A stretch of 64,000 bases of DNA from CAIKMD01 sp963702925 (GCA_963702925.1 OY969771.1:2852001-2916000), one strand, 5' to 3'. Counted from the first letter of the stretch, positions 33,528 to 43,329 are shown. Numbers and translations: made by a program. The notes: a model not told the origin generated them from the sequence alone.

Positions 33528-35045
33528 TCAATTATAGCGTGGCGATTTATGGAGATAGAATTTCGCCATTTCGGGCCGGTATTTTGCCATATCGTCGCGG
33601 TTGAGGTCGAGATCGGGCTTGGCGTCGGCCGGCAGCAGCGGGAAATAAGGTGTTTCCTTGGTCGTTTGCTCCCACTCGTCATGCGCCGCTTTCAACGCGT
33701 CGGGCGACGTCATGAGGTCGAGGATCGAGGCCGCCAAGACCTTGGCGCCCGCAACCTCACCCTTATGCGCGATCGAGCTCGTGGGCGTCACGCCCGCGAT
33801 CCAGTTGTGATAGGTGATTCCGGGAACGCTTGCCGGGAAGGTATAAACCACCGCCGGCACGACCCAGGAAATGTCGCCGCTGTCATTGGAGGCGGTCGAT
33901 TGCGGGCGGCTTCCCGCCGGGGGAACGCCAGTTGCGAGGCCGACGACTTTCTTTCCCTCCGCGGCCTGAAAATCGCGCGCGAATTTCTGTTCGTCGTCGC
34001 TCCATTTCGGCAGGCCGACCGCGTCGATGTTCTTTTGCAAAACCTCCGCCAGCGCCTTGATCGACAACGCCGGCCAGGCCGAGGCCTCGTACTGCACGTC
34101 TTGCGTCGTGCCAGTCATCTGCGCCGCGCCCTGCGCGATGTTCAGCAGCTTGTCATAGGTTTCCTTGGCGGCTGGCATGCTCGCATCGCGCACCCAATAC
34201 CAGATTTGCGCCGTCTCGGGGATGATATTGGGCTGAATGCCGCCATTCGTAATAGTGCGCTGAATGCGATAGGTCGGGAAGAGTTGCTGACGCAGGAACG
34301 ATGCGCCCGTGTCCATCAGCTCGACCGCGTCGAGCGCGTCCTTGCCGTCCCACGGATCGACCGCCGCATGCGCGGTCTTGCCGTGAAAGGTGAATTTGCT
34401 GCTGATGGCCGCGTAATTCTGCAAGCCCCAACCGGTCGTGAAATTATCGCCGATATGAAGATAGATCGCGGCGTCGACGTCCTTGAAATAGCCGGCGCGC
34501 ACGATGAAGGGCCGGCTTGCGATCTCTTCTTCCGCCGGCCCGAAATTGACCGCGACCGTACCGGGCAAATGATAGCGCTCCAAGACCTGCTTCACGGCAA
34601 AGGCGGCGGCGGTTGCGACGCCGCCATGGGTATTGTGCCCTTCCATATGGCCGGGCGCGCCTGCTACCAGCGGCTTGTGCGTGAACTCGCCGGGCGTTTG
34701 CGAGCCGCCGGGCAGCGCGTCGATTTCGGTCTCGATTACGATATAGGGCTTGCCCGCGCCCCATTTCGCCCAAAGATTGGTCGGCAAGCCGGCGCCGCCC
34801 AGCTCCACCTGGAAGCCTGCCGCCGTGAGCGTGTCCTTCAAGAGCTTGGTGCTCTCGAACTCCTGCATGCCCAACTCGGCGAAATAGTAGAGCGAGTCGC
34901 TGATATCCCAAATCGCCTGCGCGTTCTTGTCGACCGCGTCATAAGCGAGCTTTTTTTGCTCATCGCTTGCCGCTCGCGCGGTCGAAGGCAAAAGGACCAG
35001 CAGCGCTGCGGCTGCGGCGAAAAAACGAAAATGAACGGGTTGCAT
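33528..35045 (-). CDS. Exported M20 family amidohydrolase (AbgB-like)
   Basis: 505 residues. A Sec signal peptide (MQPVHFRFFAAAAALLVLL to about ARA, residue 25) predicts a periplasmic enzyme. The M20 fold is shown by EIDALPGGSQ near 108, GHMEGHNTHGGVATAAAFAV near 135, the catalytic-Glu segment FGPAEEEIASRP near 170, and a dimerisation-domain stretch FHGKTAHAAVDPWDGKDALDAV near 220 with SNDSGDISWVVP near 390. Relatives cleave the amide of p-aminobenzoyl-glutamate or acyl amino acids. Genes for LLM oxygenases flank it on both sides, suggesting that an amide- or ester-linked compound is cleaved outside the cytoplasm before oxidation. Confidence 0.87.
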   Translation of the reverse strand: MQPVHFRFFAAAAALLVLLPSTARAASDEQKKLAYDAVDKNAQAIWDISDSLYYFAELGMQEFESTKLLKDTLTAAGFQVELGGAGLPTNLWAKWGAGKPYIVIETEIDALPGGSQTPGEFTHKPLVAGAPGHMEGHNTHGGVATAAAFAVKQVLERYHLPGTVAVNFGPAEEEIASRPFIVRAGYFKDVDAAIYLHIGDNFTTGWGLQNYAAISSKFTFHGKTAHAAVDPWDGKDALDAVELMDTGASFLRQQLFPTYRIQRTITNGGIQPNIIPETAQIWYWVRDASMPAAKETYDKLLNIAQGAAQMTGTTQDVQYEASAWPALSIKALAEVLQKNIDAVGLPKWSDDEQKFARDFQAAEGKKVVGLATGVPPAGSRPQSTASNDSGDISWVVPAVVYTFPASVPGITYHNWIAGVTPTSSIAHKGEVAGAKVLAASILDLMTSPDALKAAHDEWEQTTKETPYFPLLPADAKPDLDLNRDDMAKYRPEMAKFYLHKSPRYN

Positions 35046-35065
35046 TGCGACGATGAGCTCCTTGC

Positions 35066-36268
35066 TTAATGACTCGTTGCGGTGTTCGGCGTCGCTCCCT
35101 GGCCCGATATTGCGCTATCGGGGAATTCTTCTCTGAGGCGCGGATAGACGTTGCGGGCAAAGCTTCTGATCCCGGCGACGGTCTCGTCATGGTCGAGGAA
35201 GCCTGCTTGGCCCATGAGCAGCAGATTACCGAAGCCGCCGACATGGTGATAGAAGGCCTTGATCTGCTGATACACTTTGTCCGGCGTGCCAAAGAACATG
35301 GTGCCATTGGCGGCTGCGGCATCGACCGAGGCGTTGGTGCCGAAATTTCCGAAGCCGCCGCCGGCCGCATCGCCCAGCATCATTTGGACATTCGCCGCCA
35401 CCGGGCTGTAGCCCGGCGGATTGCGGAACCAGGGCGAGACCTTGTTGGCGGTGACGTACCACAGCAGCTTCTCGGCGCCGGCGCGCGCCTTCGCCTCGCT
35501 GTCGGCGACATAGACCATGGCGGCATAGGCAAGACGGTTGACCGGCACCTCGCCGGTGCGCCCGGCGTCGCGCCAACCCTTGCGATAGGCGTCGAAGATC
35601 GCGGGCGTTCCTTTGAACCCGGTGAGGAAGGTCGCCTGGATGAACCCGTGAGCGCCAACCTGGGCCGCGCCGCCGGCGCTGGTCGTGCTGACCCAGACCG
35701 GCGGATGCGGGCTCTGATAGGGGCGCGGCCAGATATTGATGTTGCGGTGATGGAAGAAGCGGCCTTCGAAGCTGGTCGGCCCGTCATTGCTTGTCCAGGC
35801 CTGAATGATGAGATCGAGCGCCTCCCAATGACGCTCGTTCATGCGCACGGGATTGCTGTTCGCCGGCAGAATCTCGGTCGGCACGCCGCGCACGAAACCG
35901 GCTTCGAGCCGGCCTTTCGATAGCACGTCGATCAGCGCCATCTCTTCGGCGACGCGTACCGGCTGGCGCCGGTTGGCGATCGGATTGCCAAGGATGAGCA
36001 GCCGCGCCTTGCTGGTGAGACGGGCAAGCGCGGCCAGCACCAAGGGCGCAGCCGGGTCGACGCAGGTTGCCGTCTGGTGATGCTCGTTGAGCATGATATT
36101 GAGGCCCTCTTCCTCGGCGATCTGCCATTCGCGCAGGAAGCGGTCGTAAAGCTCGGCACCCTTCTTCGGATCGTAGAGCCGGTTGGGCAGGGTCACACGA
36201 ATCAAATCGTACTCGTCCGCGGGCGGCAGGAAGGGGTAAGCATTCTCGCTGAAATGCCAGGCTCGCAT
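35066..36268 (-). CDS. LLM class flavin-dependent oxidoreductase
   Basis: 400 residues. Family marks are MRAWHFSENAYPFLPP, MLNEHHQTATCVDPAAP near residue 60, LSKGRLEAGFVRGVPTE near 115 and RPYQSPHPPVWVST near 185, with FFGTPDKVYQQIKAFYHH near 330. It lies 20 bases upstream of the amidohydrolase gene and 5 bases downstream of the alpha/beta hydrolase gene, so it is an internal operon member. It is a paralog rather than a copy of the LLM two genes downstream. Confidence 0.9.
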   Translation of the reverse strand: MRAWHFSENAYPFLPPADEYDLIRVTLPNRLYDPKKGAELYDRFLREWQIAEEEGLNIMLNEHHQTATCVDPAAPLVLAALARLTSKARLLILGNPIANRRQPVRVAEEMALIDVLSKGRLEAGFVRGVPTEILPANSNPVRMNERHWEALDLIIQAWTSNDGPTSFEGRFFHHRNINIWPRPYQSPHPPVWVSTTSAGGAAQVGAHGFIQATFLTGFKGTPAIFDAYRKGWRDAGRTGEVPVNRLAYAAMVYVADSEAKARAGAEKLLWYVTANKVSPWFRNPPGYSPVAANVQMMLGDAAGGGFGNFGTNASVDAAAANGTMFFGTPDKVYQQIKAFYHHVGGFGNLLLMGQAGFLDHDETVAGIRSFARNVYPRLREEFPDSAISGQGATPNTATSH

Positions 36269-36273
36269 GGCGC

Positions 36274-37053
36274 TCAGACTCCTTGCTCGAAAAACGCTGC
36301 AACCTTCGTAACAAAGGTTTCCGGCTGCTCCACTTGCGGCGAATGACCCGCTGCCGCGATCGTCTCGATCCGCGCATGGGGAACGAGCTTGGCGTATTTG
36401 GCAAGGTATTCCGCCGAAACGAGTCCATCGCTTTCGCCGCGCATGAAGAGAACCGGCATGTCGACCCGATGCAGCCGATGCTTGAGCTTCGGATTGTGCA
36501 TATAGGGTTCCCAGACGAGCAGGGCCAAGGTTTCGCGATTGCGCGCGACGATGGTCAGCTGCTCCGGAGAAAGCTTCGAGAAATCGATCCGCGCCTTCGC
36601 CGGATCGTGGAACATGATTTTGGTCAGTTGTTCTTGCGACAAGCCGAAGATATCCGGAATGTCGAGCTTGTCGCGGCTGCCGACCTTGATCCCTTCGGTG
36701 CCGACGAGAACCAGCTTTTCGATCCGTTCGGGCGATTTGGTCGCGAGCTCCGCCGCGATCCAGCCGCCGATCGAACAGCCGATCATCTTGGCGCGCGGCA
36801 AATCGAGCCGATCCATCAGCTCGAGATAGATGTGCGCGATGTCGTCGACGCTGTCGATCCAGTCGGGCAGGCTCGATTTTCCAAAGCCCGGATGCGAGGG
36901 CGCGATCACGCGGTAACGCTTGGCCAGCATGCCGACGAAAGGCTGGTCGGGCACGAAGCCCTGGCCGCCGTGCAAGAAGAGCAGGGGCGGGCCGTCACCG
37001 GTCTCGTGCAATTCGAGATCGATGTCGCCGAGCCTCATGATTTCTCTTTTCAA
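36274..37053 (-). CDS. Alpha/beta hydrolase fold protein
   Basis: 259 residues; a second in-frame Met five codons later is an alternative start. The oxyanion region is LLFLHGGQGF near residue 28, the nucleophile elbow GCSIGGW near 92, the acid in RGESDGLVSAEY near 215 and the His in AAGHSPQVEQP near 240, so the catalytic triad is complete. It is the first gene of the five-gene minus-strand operon and overlaps nothing. Members hydrolyse esters, lactones or C-C bonds of ring-cleavage products; the last would fit the oxygenase-rich context. A homologous gene follows the LLM gene at 42190. Confidence 0.87.
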   Translation of the reverse strand: MKREIMRLGDIDLELHETGDGPPLLFLHGGQGFVPDQPFVGMLAKRYRVIAPSHPGFGKSSLPDWIDSVDDIAHIYLELMDRLDLPRAKMIGCSIGGWIAAELATKSPERIEKLVLVGTEGIKVGSRDKLDIPDIFGLSQEQLTKIMFHDPAKARIDFSKLSPEQLTIVARNRETLALLVWEPYMHNPKLKHRLHRVDMPVLFMRGESDGLVSAEYLAKYAKLVPHARIETIAAAGHSPQVEQPETFVTKVAAFFEQGV

Positions 37054-37143
37054 GGCTTTGCTCCCTTCTGGTCTCGGCGTTGCCCAGGAAACGCCGCGCG
37101 ATGATCGACTATTTCATTGAAGCGCGGGCGAGGCAAGGCCGCC

Positions 37144-37851
37144 TCAACTGCGTGAGTGTGGAACGGTCGCGGCGATTTCGGTGACGAGTTTATTAAGGAC
37201 CGCGTCCGCGAAATTGTCATAGCTGTCGGCCGCGATGACGAAAGCGCCCGGTCCGCCGATCACATTGTCGCGGTAATAAAGATCGAGGCCCGGCTCGATC
37301 CAGGTGATCGGCAGGCCGTTGATCACAATCCCGGCCTGAATGGCCGCGTCGCGCGCCAGCGCTGCTGGCCTGCCGGCATTGTTCGAGCCATCGCCCGATA
37401 TGTCGATCACCCGCCGCGCGCCGCGCCACGGGCTCGCCGCCAGCATGGTCATGGCATAGTCGATCGCGCCGCTCAAAGACGTGCCGCCGCCAAAAAGACG
37501 GCGCGGCGCGGCCTCGATCGCATCGGCCAGCGCGTTTGCCGATTTGGCATCCGACACCCGCGTCCAATCGACGACGAGAACGTGCAAGGACGGTCCGGTC
37601 CACTGCACCACGGCGACCGCAATCGCATGGCGGCTGCCAGCGGCGATCGCTTGCTGCACCTGCGGGTTACGGAACGCGGCGGCATAGCCCTGCCGTTGCA
37701 GCTCGAATCTCGTTTGATTGACGCTGCCCGATGCGTCCACCGCGAGCACCAGCTGCAAATCGACTTGTGCTGGCGCAGCCGGTGTTTCCGCCCTGGCCGC
37801 GCCAAAGACGGCCAGGAGGAGCGCTGCCGCCAGGCTCGAAACCCGGATCAT
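37144..37851 (-). CDS. DUF1194/von Willebrand factor A domain exported protein
   Basis: 235 residues; the start overlaps the PepN stop as ATGA, indicating coupled translation. A signal peptide (MIRVSSLAAALLLAVFG to about ARA, residue 21) leads to a VWA domain: VLAVDASGSVNQTRF (MIDAS Asp-x-Ser-x-Ser), FGGGTSLSGAIDYAM with the MIDAS Thr near 125, and VIDISGDGSNNAG. The family DUF1194 is periplasmic and of unknown role, perhaps a metal-dependent adhesion or assembly factor. The longer open frame to 38220 is antisense-like shadow inside pepN and is rejected. Confidence 0.85.
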   Translation of the reverse strand: MIRVSSLAAALLLAVFGAARAETPAAPAQVDLQLVLAVDASGSVNQTRFELQRQGYAAAFRNPQVQQAIAAGSRHAIAVAVVQWTGPSLHVLVVDWTRVSDAKSANALADAIEAAPRRLFGGGTSLSGAIDYAMTMLAASPWRGARRVIDISGDGSNNAGRPAALARDAAIQAGIVINGLPITWIEPGLDLYYRDNVIGGPGAFVIAADSYDNFADAVLNKLVTEIAATVPHSRS

Positions 37852-40508
37852 GCGCCGAGGCTTTTCGTCACCATCTCGTATGTGTTCTTGCTGAGGCCCG
37901 GCAAGGCAAGGACGCGTTCGAGCGCGGTTTTCATCAAGGCTTGGCGCTTTGCATCCTGCCGGCGCCATTGGCAGAGCGGCTGGATCAGGCGCGACGCCAT
38001 CAACGGGTTGAGCGTATCGAGCGTGATCACCTGGTCGGCGAGAAAGCCATAGCCTGCGCCGCTCGCATCGTGAAAGCGCAGCTGATTGGCTTGGGTGAAG
38101 GCGCCGACCAGGGCGCGCATGCGATTGGGATTCTTGATCGTGAAGGCCGGGTGATGCGCCAGTTCCTTTACGCGCGCCAACGTGCCGGGAAGCGACGACA
38201 TCGCCTGAAGGCTGAACCATTTATCGATGACAAGCTCGTCCTCCTTCCAGCGCTCATAATAGGCGCCGAGTGCGTCATTTCGTGCCGAATGATCGAACTC
38301 GCACAACACGCCCAGCGCGGCGAGCACATCGGTCATGTTCGCGCCGAGATCGAATTGTGCCTTGGCGCGGAGAATGCCCACCTCGCCGCCCGACAAGGCG
38401 AGATAAGCGAGGGCAGCGTTGCGCAAGGCGCGGCGCCCAATCGCGGCACCGTCACTGCGATAGGCGCCGCTCTCGGTGAGCCGGTCGTAAGTCTCGGTCA
38501 ACGCGGCAGCAAGCGACGTACCGATTTGCCGTCGCGCGAAAGCGCGCGCCGCATGAATGGCATCGACATCAACGACATCCATTTGGTCGGCGAGAAAGGC
38601 TTCCGAGGGGAGCGCCACGGCTTCGGCGGCAAAGGCCGGGTCGGCGGAACCTTCGGCAAGGGCGCGCTTCATTTGCGCGACAAGCTCAGGATCGAGCGTA
38701 AGCGCATCGCCGCGTTGCTGCGCGGCAACAAGGCCAAGAAGAATCTCGCTTGCCACTTGCTGACCGGCTTCCCAGCGCGCGAAGGGGTCGGTGTCGTGAA
38801 GCGCCAGGAATTTCTGGCGTTGCAACGACACGCCTTTCAACTTGACCGGCGCCGAGAATCCCCGCAGCAACGAGGGCACGGGCGACGCCGCGACCTCGAC
38901 AAAGCGAAATGTTTGCTGCGCTTCTTTCAAGACCAATACGCGTGTGCCGCACTGCGCTTCGCTCTCGCCGTCGAGGCGTAGCCGCATTTCCTTTCCGTCC
39001 GGTCCGATCAATCCCATTGCCACGGGGATGACCAGCGGGCCCTTGTCGGGGTGACCCGGCGTCGGCGCGGTCTTTTGCGTGAGCGTGAGCTCATAGCGTC
39101 GGTTCGCTGCGTCGTAACGGTCGTCGACCGTGAGCTCGGGCGTGCCGGCTTGCTTGTACCAGCGCAGGAAATCGCTGAAATCGGCGCCGTTCGCATCCGC
39201 CATCGCGGCGACGAAATCCTCGATCGTCACGGCTTTTCCGTCATGGCGCTCGAAATAGAGGTCCATGCCTTTGCGAAATCCCGGCTTGCCGAGCAGGGTT
39301 TCGATCATGCGCACGACTTCGGCGCCTTTGTTGTAGACCGTGGCGGTATAGAAATTGTCGATTTCGAGATATTGCGCCGGTTGCACCGGATGGGCGAGCG
39401 GCCCTGCATCCTCGGGGAATTGCGCCGCACGCAGGCGGCGCACATCGCCGATGCGGCGCACGGCGCGGCTGCTCTGGTCGCCGGAAAATTCCTGGTCGCG
39501 ATAGACCGTGAGGCCTTCCTTGAGCGAGAGCTGGAACCAGTCGCGGCAGGTGACGCGATCGCCCGTCCAGTTGTGGAAGTATTCGTGCCCGATCACCGAT
39601 TCGATCCCTTGGAAATCGCCGTCGGTCGCGGTCTCGGGCTTGGCCAACACATATTTGGTGTTGAAGATGTTGAGGCCTTTGTTCTCCATCGCGCCCATGT
39701 TGAAATCGCTGACCGCGACGATGTTGAACACGTCGAGATCATAAGCGAGGCCGAATTTTTCTTCGTCCCAGGTCATCGCGTGTTTGAGCGAGGCCATGGC
39801 ATGCGCGCATTTGTCCTCGTCGCCGCGCCTGACCCAGATCGCCAAGGGCACGGTCTTGCCCGCGCTGGTGACGAAACTGTCGCGGACGGCAACCAGATCG
39901 CCGGCGACGAGCGCGAAGAGATAGGAGGGTTTGGGAAACGGGTCTTCCCACTTTGCCCAATGCTTGCCGGCGGCACCGTCGCCCCGGTCGACGGGGTTGC
40001 CGTTCGACAGCAGCACGGGATAGCGCGCCTTGTCGGCGAGGATCGTGGTGGTGAAGCGCGCCATCACATCGGGCCGGTCGATGAAATAGGTGATGCGGCG
40101 GAAGCCTTCCGGTTCGCATTGGGTGCAGAAATTGCCGCCGGATTTGTAAAGGCCGGACAGCACCGTATTGTTCTGCGGCTCGATCCTGGTCTCGATATCG
40201 AGCACGAATTCATCCGGCGGCGCATGCAGCACCAGTGATTCGCCGTCGAGCTGGAAACTGTTCCGGCCCAAGGTCTCGCCATTGAGCGCCAGCGACACCA
40301 GCTCGATTTCCTTGCCGTCGAGCTTGAGCGGTGCGTCGTGCTCGGCCGAGGCCGGGTTGCGGCGCAAAGCGATTCGCGCCTTGACCGCGGTTTTCTCCTC
40401 GCCCAGCTCGAACACGAGATCGACCGTGTCGATGAGGAAGGCCGGAACTCTATACGCGTCGAGCCGGATGGGCTGGTGAGGAGTCATATCGCGGGAGGCG
40501 TCTTGCAT
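37848..40508 (-). CDS. pepN: Aminopeptidase N (M1 family)
   Basis: 886 residues, the length of bacterial PepN. The exopeptidase motif GAMENKGLNIFNTKYVL precedes the zinc motif HEYFHNW with the downstream Glu in LKEGLTVYRDQEF. C-terminal PepN domains follow (NTYEMVTKSL at the end). The enzyme is cytosolic and removes N-terminal residues from peptides; no signal peptide is seen. The Met at 40508 fits known N-termini (about 10 residues before IRLDAYRVPAF); 40487 is the alternative. It is co-transcribed with the VWA gene and divergent from the UbiD gene. Confidence 0.95.
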   Translation of the reverse strand: MQDASRDMTPHQPIRLDAYRVPAFLIDTVDLVFELGEEKTAVKARIALRRNPASAEHDAPLKLDGKEIELVSLALNGETLGRNSFQLDGESLVLHAPPDEFVLDIETRIEPQNNTVLSGLYKSGGNFCTQCEPEGFRRITYFIDRPDVMARFTTTILADKARYPVLLSNGNPVDRGDGAAGKHWAKWEDPFPKPSYLFALVAGDLVAVRDSFVTSAGKTVPLAIWVRRGDEDKCAHAMASLKHAMTWDEEKFGLAYDLDVFNIVAVSDFNMGAMENKGLNIFNTKYVLAKPETATDGDFQGIESVIGHEYFHNWTGDRVTCRDWFQLSLKEGLTVYRDQEFSGDQSSRAVRRIGDVRRLRAAQFPEDAGPLAHPVQPAQYLEIDNFYTATVYNKGAEVVRMIETLLGKPGFRKGMDLYFERHDGKAVTIEDFVAAMADANGADFSDFLRWYKQAGTPELTVDDRYDAANRRYELTLTQKTAPTPGHPDKGPLVIPVAMGLIGPDGKEMRLRLDGESEAQCGTRVLVLKEAQQTFRFVEVAASPVPSLLRGFSAPVKLKGVSLQRQKFLALHDTDPFARWEAGQQVASEILLGLVAAQQRGDALTLDPELVAQMKRALAEGSADPAFAAEAVALPSEAFLADQMDVVDVDAIHAARAFARRQIGTSLAAALTETYDRLTESGAYRSDGAAIGRRALRNAALAYLALSGGEVGILRAKAQFDLGANMTDVLAALGVLCEFDHSARNDALGAYYERWKEDELVIDKWFSLQAMSSLPGTLARVKELAHHPAFTIKNPNRMRALVGAFTQANQLRFHDASGAGYGFLADQVITLDTLNPLMASRLIQPLCQWRRQDAKRQALMKTALERVLALPGLSKNTYEMVTKSLGA

Positions 40509-40630
40509 GGGATTCACCGCTACAAATGTGGGCAAATTGCAGTCTAGTCCGCGTCGCCCATGAGTTGAAGGCGGTTCACCCAAGGCGCATACTTGCGCCT
40601 CGACACGAATGGTCCGACGGGAAGGAAGCC

Positions 40631-42184
40631 ATGGACGCCAGCGATTCGCCTCAACGCGCTTACAACATCGATTTCGACCGCTTCCGCCTGCGGAACTTCC
40701 TGAACGAGCTGGCCGCCGCCGGCGAGGTCGAAGTCCTGAACCGGCCGGTCGATCTGGCGGATGTCGCCAAGATTCTCGCGGGAAACCCCAAGGCGGTTTG
40801 GTTCAAGCAGGTCGGGTCGGAGCAGGCCGAGTTGGTCGGCAATGTCGATGCGTCGCGCTTCCGGCTCGCGCGCGCTTTCGGCGTTGCACCCGAGAAGCTC
40901 GTGCAGGAGCTGACGCGCCGGGTCGAAACCAAGTCGGAGATCATCGAGGTTTCGCGGACGGCCGCGCCGGTGCAGCAAGTGGTCATCACCGGCGACGAGA
41001 TCGATTTGACCGCGCTGCCGGTTCATCTCCAGCACGGCCAGGACGGCGCGCCTTATATCTCGGCGTCGGTCGATTTCGCCATCGATGCGCGAACCGGCTG
41101 GACCAATTCCGGACTGCGGCGGCTGATGCTGCGCGGCAAGCGCGAAACCGGTGTCGATTTGAACGCGCCAAGCGATTTGCGGGCGATCTATATGGCGGCA
41201 CAGGCACGCGGCGAGAAACTGCCGGTCAGCTTCGTCATCGGCTCGCATCCGGTCGATCACGTCGCGGCAACGATGCGGGTCGCCGGCGACGAGCTGGATC
41301 TGGTGGCGCGGCTGCGCGCGGCGCCGCTGCCGGTCGTTAAATGCGTGACCAACGACATCAGGGTTCCGGCCGATGCGGAATGGGTGATCGAGGGCTATCT
41401 CGACGAGCGCGGCCATGTCGAGGAAGAAGGGCCTTACGGCGAATATCTCGGCTATTACGGTGGGGTGAAGCGCAATCCGGTGTTTCACGTCACCGCGATC
41501 ACCCGGCGCCACGACGCCTTGTTCCAGACGCTTACCATCAGCGGTAGGCGTCTCGATCTGACCGAAACCTCGCAGCTCGAAACCTTGCGTACTGAGTTCA
41601 ATGTCTGGCAAGCGCTCAAGACTGTGGTGCGCGAGCCGGTCGCGGTCTATGCGCCGGTCGCGGCCGGCGGCCAACCTCATGTCCGCGTCGCGTTGCGCCA
41701 GCGCGTGCCCGGCGAAGCGCGCAGCGCGATCCACACCGTGCTGGGCAGCACCAGCGTCAAGCACATGTTCGTGGTCGATCCCGATATCGACATCTTCTCG
41801 GACGCGCAGATGGAATGGGCGTTGGGCACGCGCTTCCAAGGCGACCGCAATCTCGTGGTGATGAGTGGGATGCGCGCGAGTCCGCTCGATCCGTCGCTGA
41901 ATGGCGCGGCGACCGGCGCCAAGCTCGGCTTCGACCTTACCTGGCCCTTCGGCAAAAGCACGATGGAGCACGCGGTGCCAGAGCCCCCGGCCTATGAGGG
42001 CGCACGCTTTCCGAGTTTGCAGTCGGCGCTGGAGCACGGACCGAAAAGCTTTGAAGAGCTGATGGCGGCGATTGGCAGTCGCGACGGGCGCGAGATCGTG
42101 CGCGCGCTCGAGAAGCTTCGCGCCGAGGCCGGATTGGCGCGCGACAAGGACGGGCGCTATTCGCTGCCCGCCAAGCAAGGATAA
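40631..42184 (+). CDS. UbiD family decarboxylase
   Basis: 517 residues, normal for UbiD-type prenylated-FMN decarboxylases. GGAAGG precedes the ATG. Core segments are ALPVHLQHGQDGAPYISASV near 125, a nucleotide/Mn-binding region, PADAEWVIEGYLDERGHVEE near 245 and GPYGEYLGYYGG with the catalytic Glu-Arg-Glu neighbourhood. Members interconvert aromatic or unsaturated acids with the decarboxylated product. A prenyl-FMN synthase (UbiX) gene is not in the window, so the cofactor must be supplied elsewhere. The next gene starts 5 bases later, forming an operon with an LLM oxygenase and a hydrolase. Confidence 0.9.
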   Translation: MDASDSPQRAYNIDFDRFRLRNFLNELAAAGEVEVLNRPVDLADVAKILAGNPKAVWFKQVGSEQAELVGNVDASRFRLARAFGVAPEKLVQELTRRVETKSEIIEVSRTAAPVQQVVITGDEIDLTALPVHLQHGQDGAPYISASVDFAIDARTGWTNSGLRRLMLRGKRETGVDLNAPSDLRAIYMAAQARGEKLPVSFVIGSHPVDHVAATMRVAGDELDLVARLRAAPLPVVKCVTNDIRVPADAEWVIEGYLDERGHVEEEGPYGEYLGYYGGVKRNPVFHVTAITRRHDALFQTLTISGRRLDLTETSQLETLRTEFNVWQALKTVVREPVAVYAPVAAGGQPHVRVALRQRVPGEARSAIHTVLGSTSVKHMFVVDPDIDIFSDAQMEWALGTRFQGDRNLVVMSGMRASPLDPSLNGAATGAKLGFDLTWPFGKSTMEHAVPEPPAYEGARFPSLQSALEHGPKSFEELMAAIGSRDGREIVRALEKLRAEAGLARDKDGRYSLPAKQG

Positions 42185-42189
42185 ACGCG

Positions 42190-43314
42190 ATGAAGTTCAA
42201 TTTCTTCCACCTCATGCCCTGGACCGACTATCCGCGCGAGCCCGAGGAATGGCCGGTCAGCAACAAGGAATTCGATCCCGAGCGCGGGCGTCAGCTTTAC
42301 GCCGACTACATCGATTGCATGGCCTATGCCGAGCAATGTGGATTTGATTCCGTCGGCTGCAACGAACATCATTTCAGTCCCTATGGGCTGATGTCGAATC
42401 CCAATCTGATCGGCGCGGCGCTGGTTCACCGCACCAAGCGGGTGAAGCTCGCCCTTTTGGGCAATCTCGTGCCGCTGCTCAATCCGATCCGGGTCGCCGA
42501 GGAATACGCGATGCTCGACGTGATGAGCGGCGGGCGCGTGCTTGCGGGAATGATGCGCGGTATTCCGCATGAGTACATCGCCTATAATGTGCCGCCGAAC
42601 AAATCGCGCGAGCGGCTGCGCGAGGCGGTGGCGTTGATCATCAAGGCCTGGACCGAGCCGGAGCCGTTCGGCTGGGAAGGCCAGTTCTATCAATTTCCCT
42701 CGGTTTCGATCTGGCCGCGGCCTTATCAAAAACCCTATCCGCGCTTGCTCATGTCGGGCACCAACGAGGAATCCGCCGAGTTCGTCGCGCAGCACGGCGC
42801 CAAGCTCGGGATCGTGCTGATTGCCGATCTCAATGTCGCGCGCGCCAACATCGATTTCTACCGCAAGGTGGCGCACTCTTGCGGCTGGGAGCCCGCGCAG
42901 GACGACGTGCTGATCGGCCATCACACCTGCATCGCCGACACCGATGAGGAAGCGCGCGAGCATCTGCGCAAGGCGTTGGATTACTTCCACCGTATCTTGA
43001 TGCGGCCGCAGCGCAGCGCGCAGCAGCTCGTCATCCAAAAGACGCGCTATTACCAGCAGGAAGGCTCGAGCGAGAAATTCGAGGCGCGGCTGGCGAGCTT
43101 GCGCGGCCGTTCGCTCGAAGACCAGATCGAATCCGGTTCGGTCTATTGCGGCAGTCCCGAAACGGTGGTCGAGCAGATCAAGCGCGTGCACTGGGTTCTG
43201 GGCCACGGTATTGAGCAGTTCACGATGAAAGTCGGCAACATGCCCGACAAAATCGTGCGCCGGGGGATGGAGCTGTTCCGCGACCGGGTCGAACCGGCGC
43301 TGCGTGATCTCTAG
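42190..43314 (+). CDS. LLM class flavin-dependent oxidoreductase
   Basis: 374 residues. MKFNFFHLMPWTDYP, CNEHHFSPYGLMSNPNLIGAAL near residue 60, VMSGGRVLAGMMRGIPHEY near 110 and RPYQKPYPRLLMSGTN near 180 identify the luciferase-like fold. AAGGA precedes the ATG and overlaps the end of the UbiD gene. An alpha/beta hydrolase gene follows after 15 bases. The trio decarboxylase, monooxygenase and hydrolase suggests sequential decarboxylation, oxygenation and hydrolysis of one acid. Confidence 0.9.
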   Translation: MKFNFFHLMPWTDYPREPEEWPVSNKEFDPERGRQLYADYIDCMAYAEQCGFDSVGCNEHHFSPYGLMSNPNLIGAALVHRTKRVKLALLGNLVPLLNPIRVAEEYAMLDVMSGGRVLAGMMRGIPHEYIAYNVPPNKSRERLREAVALIIKAWTEPEPFGWEGQFYQFPSVSIWPRPYQKPYPRLLMSGTNEESAEFVAQHGAKLGIVLIADLNVARANIDFYRKVAHSCGWEPAQDDVLIGHHTCIADTDEEAREHLRKALDYFHRILMRPQRSAQQLVIQKTRYYQQEGSSEKFEARLASLRGRSLEDQIESGSVYCGSPETVVEQIKRVHWVLGHGIEQFTMKVGNMPDKIVRRGMELFRDRVEPALRDL

Positions 43315-43329
43315 AACAGGCGGGCAATC

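Noticed and set aside
37851..38220. N-terminal extension of the VWA/DUF1194 gene into pepN
   Set aside because: The signal peptide and ATGA overlap support the start at 37851; the extension is antisense-like shadow without domain content.
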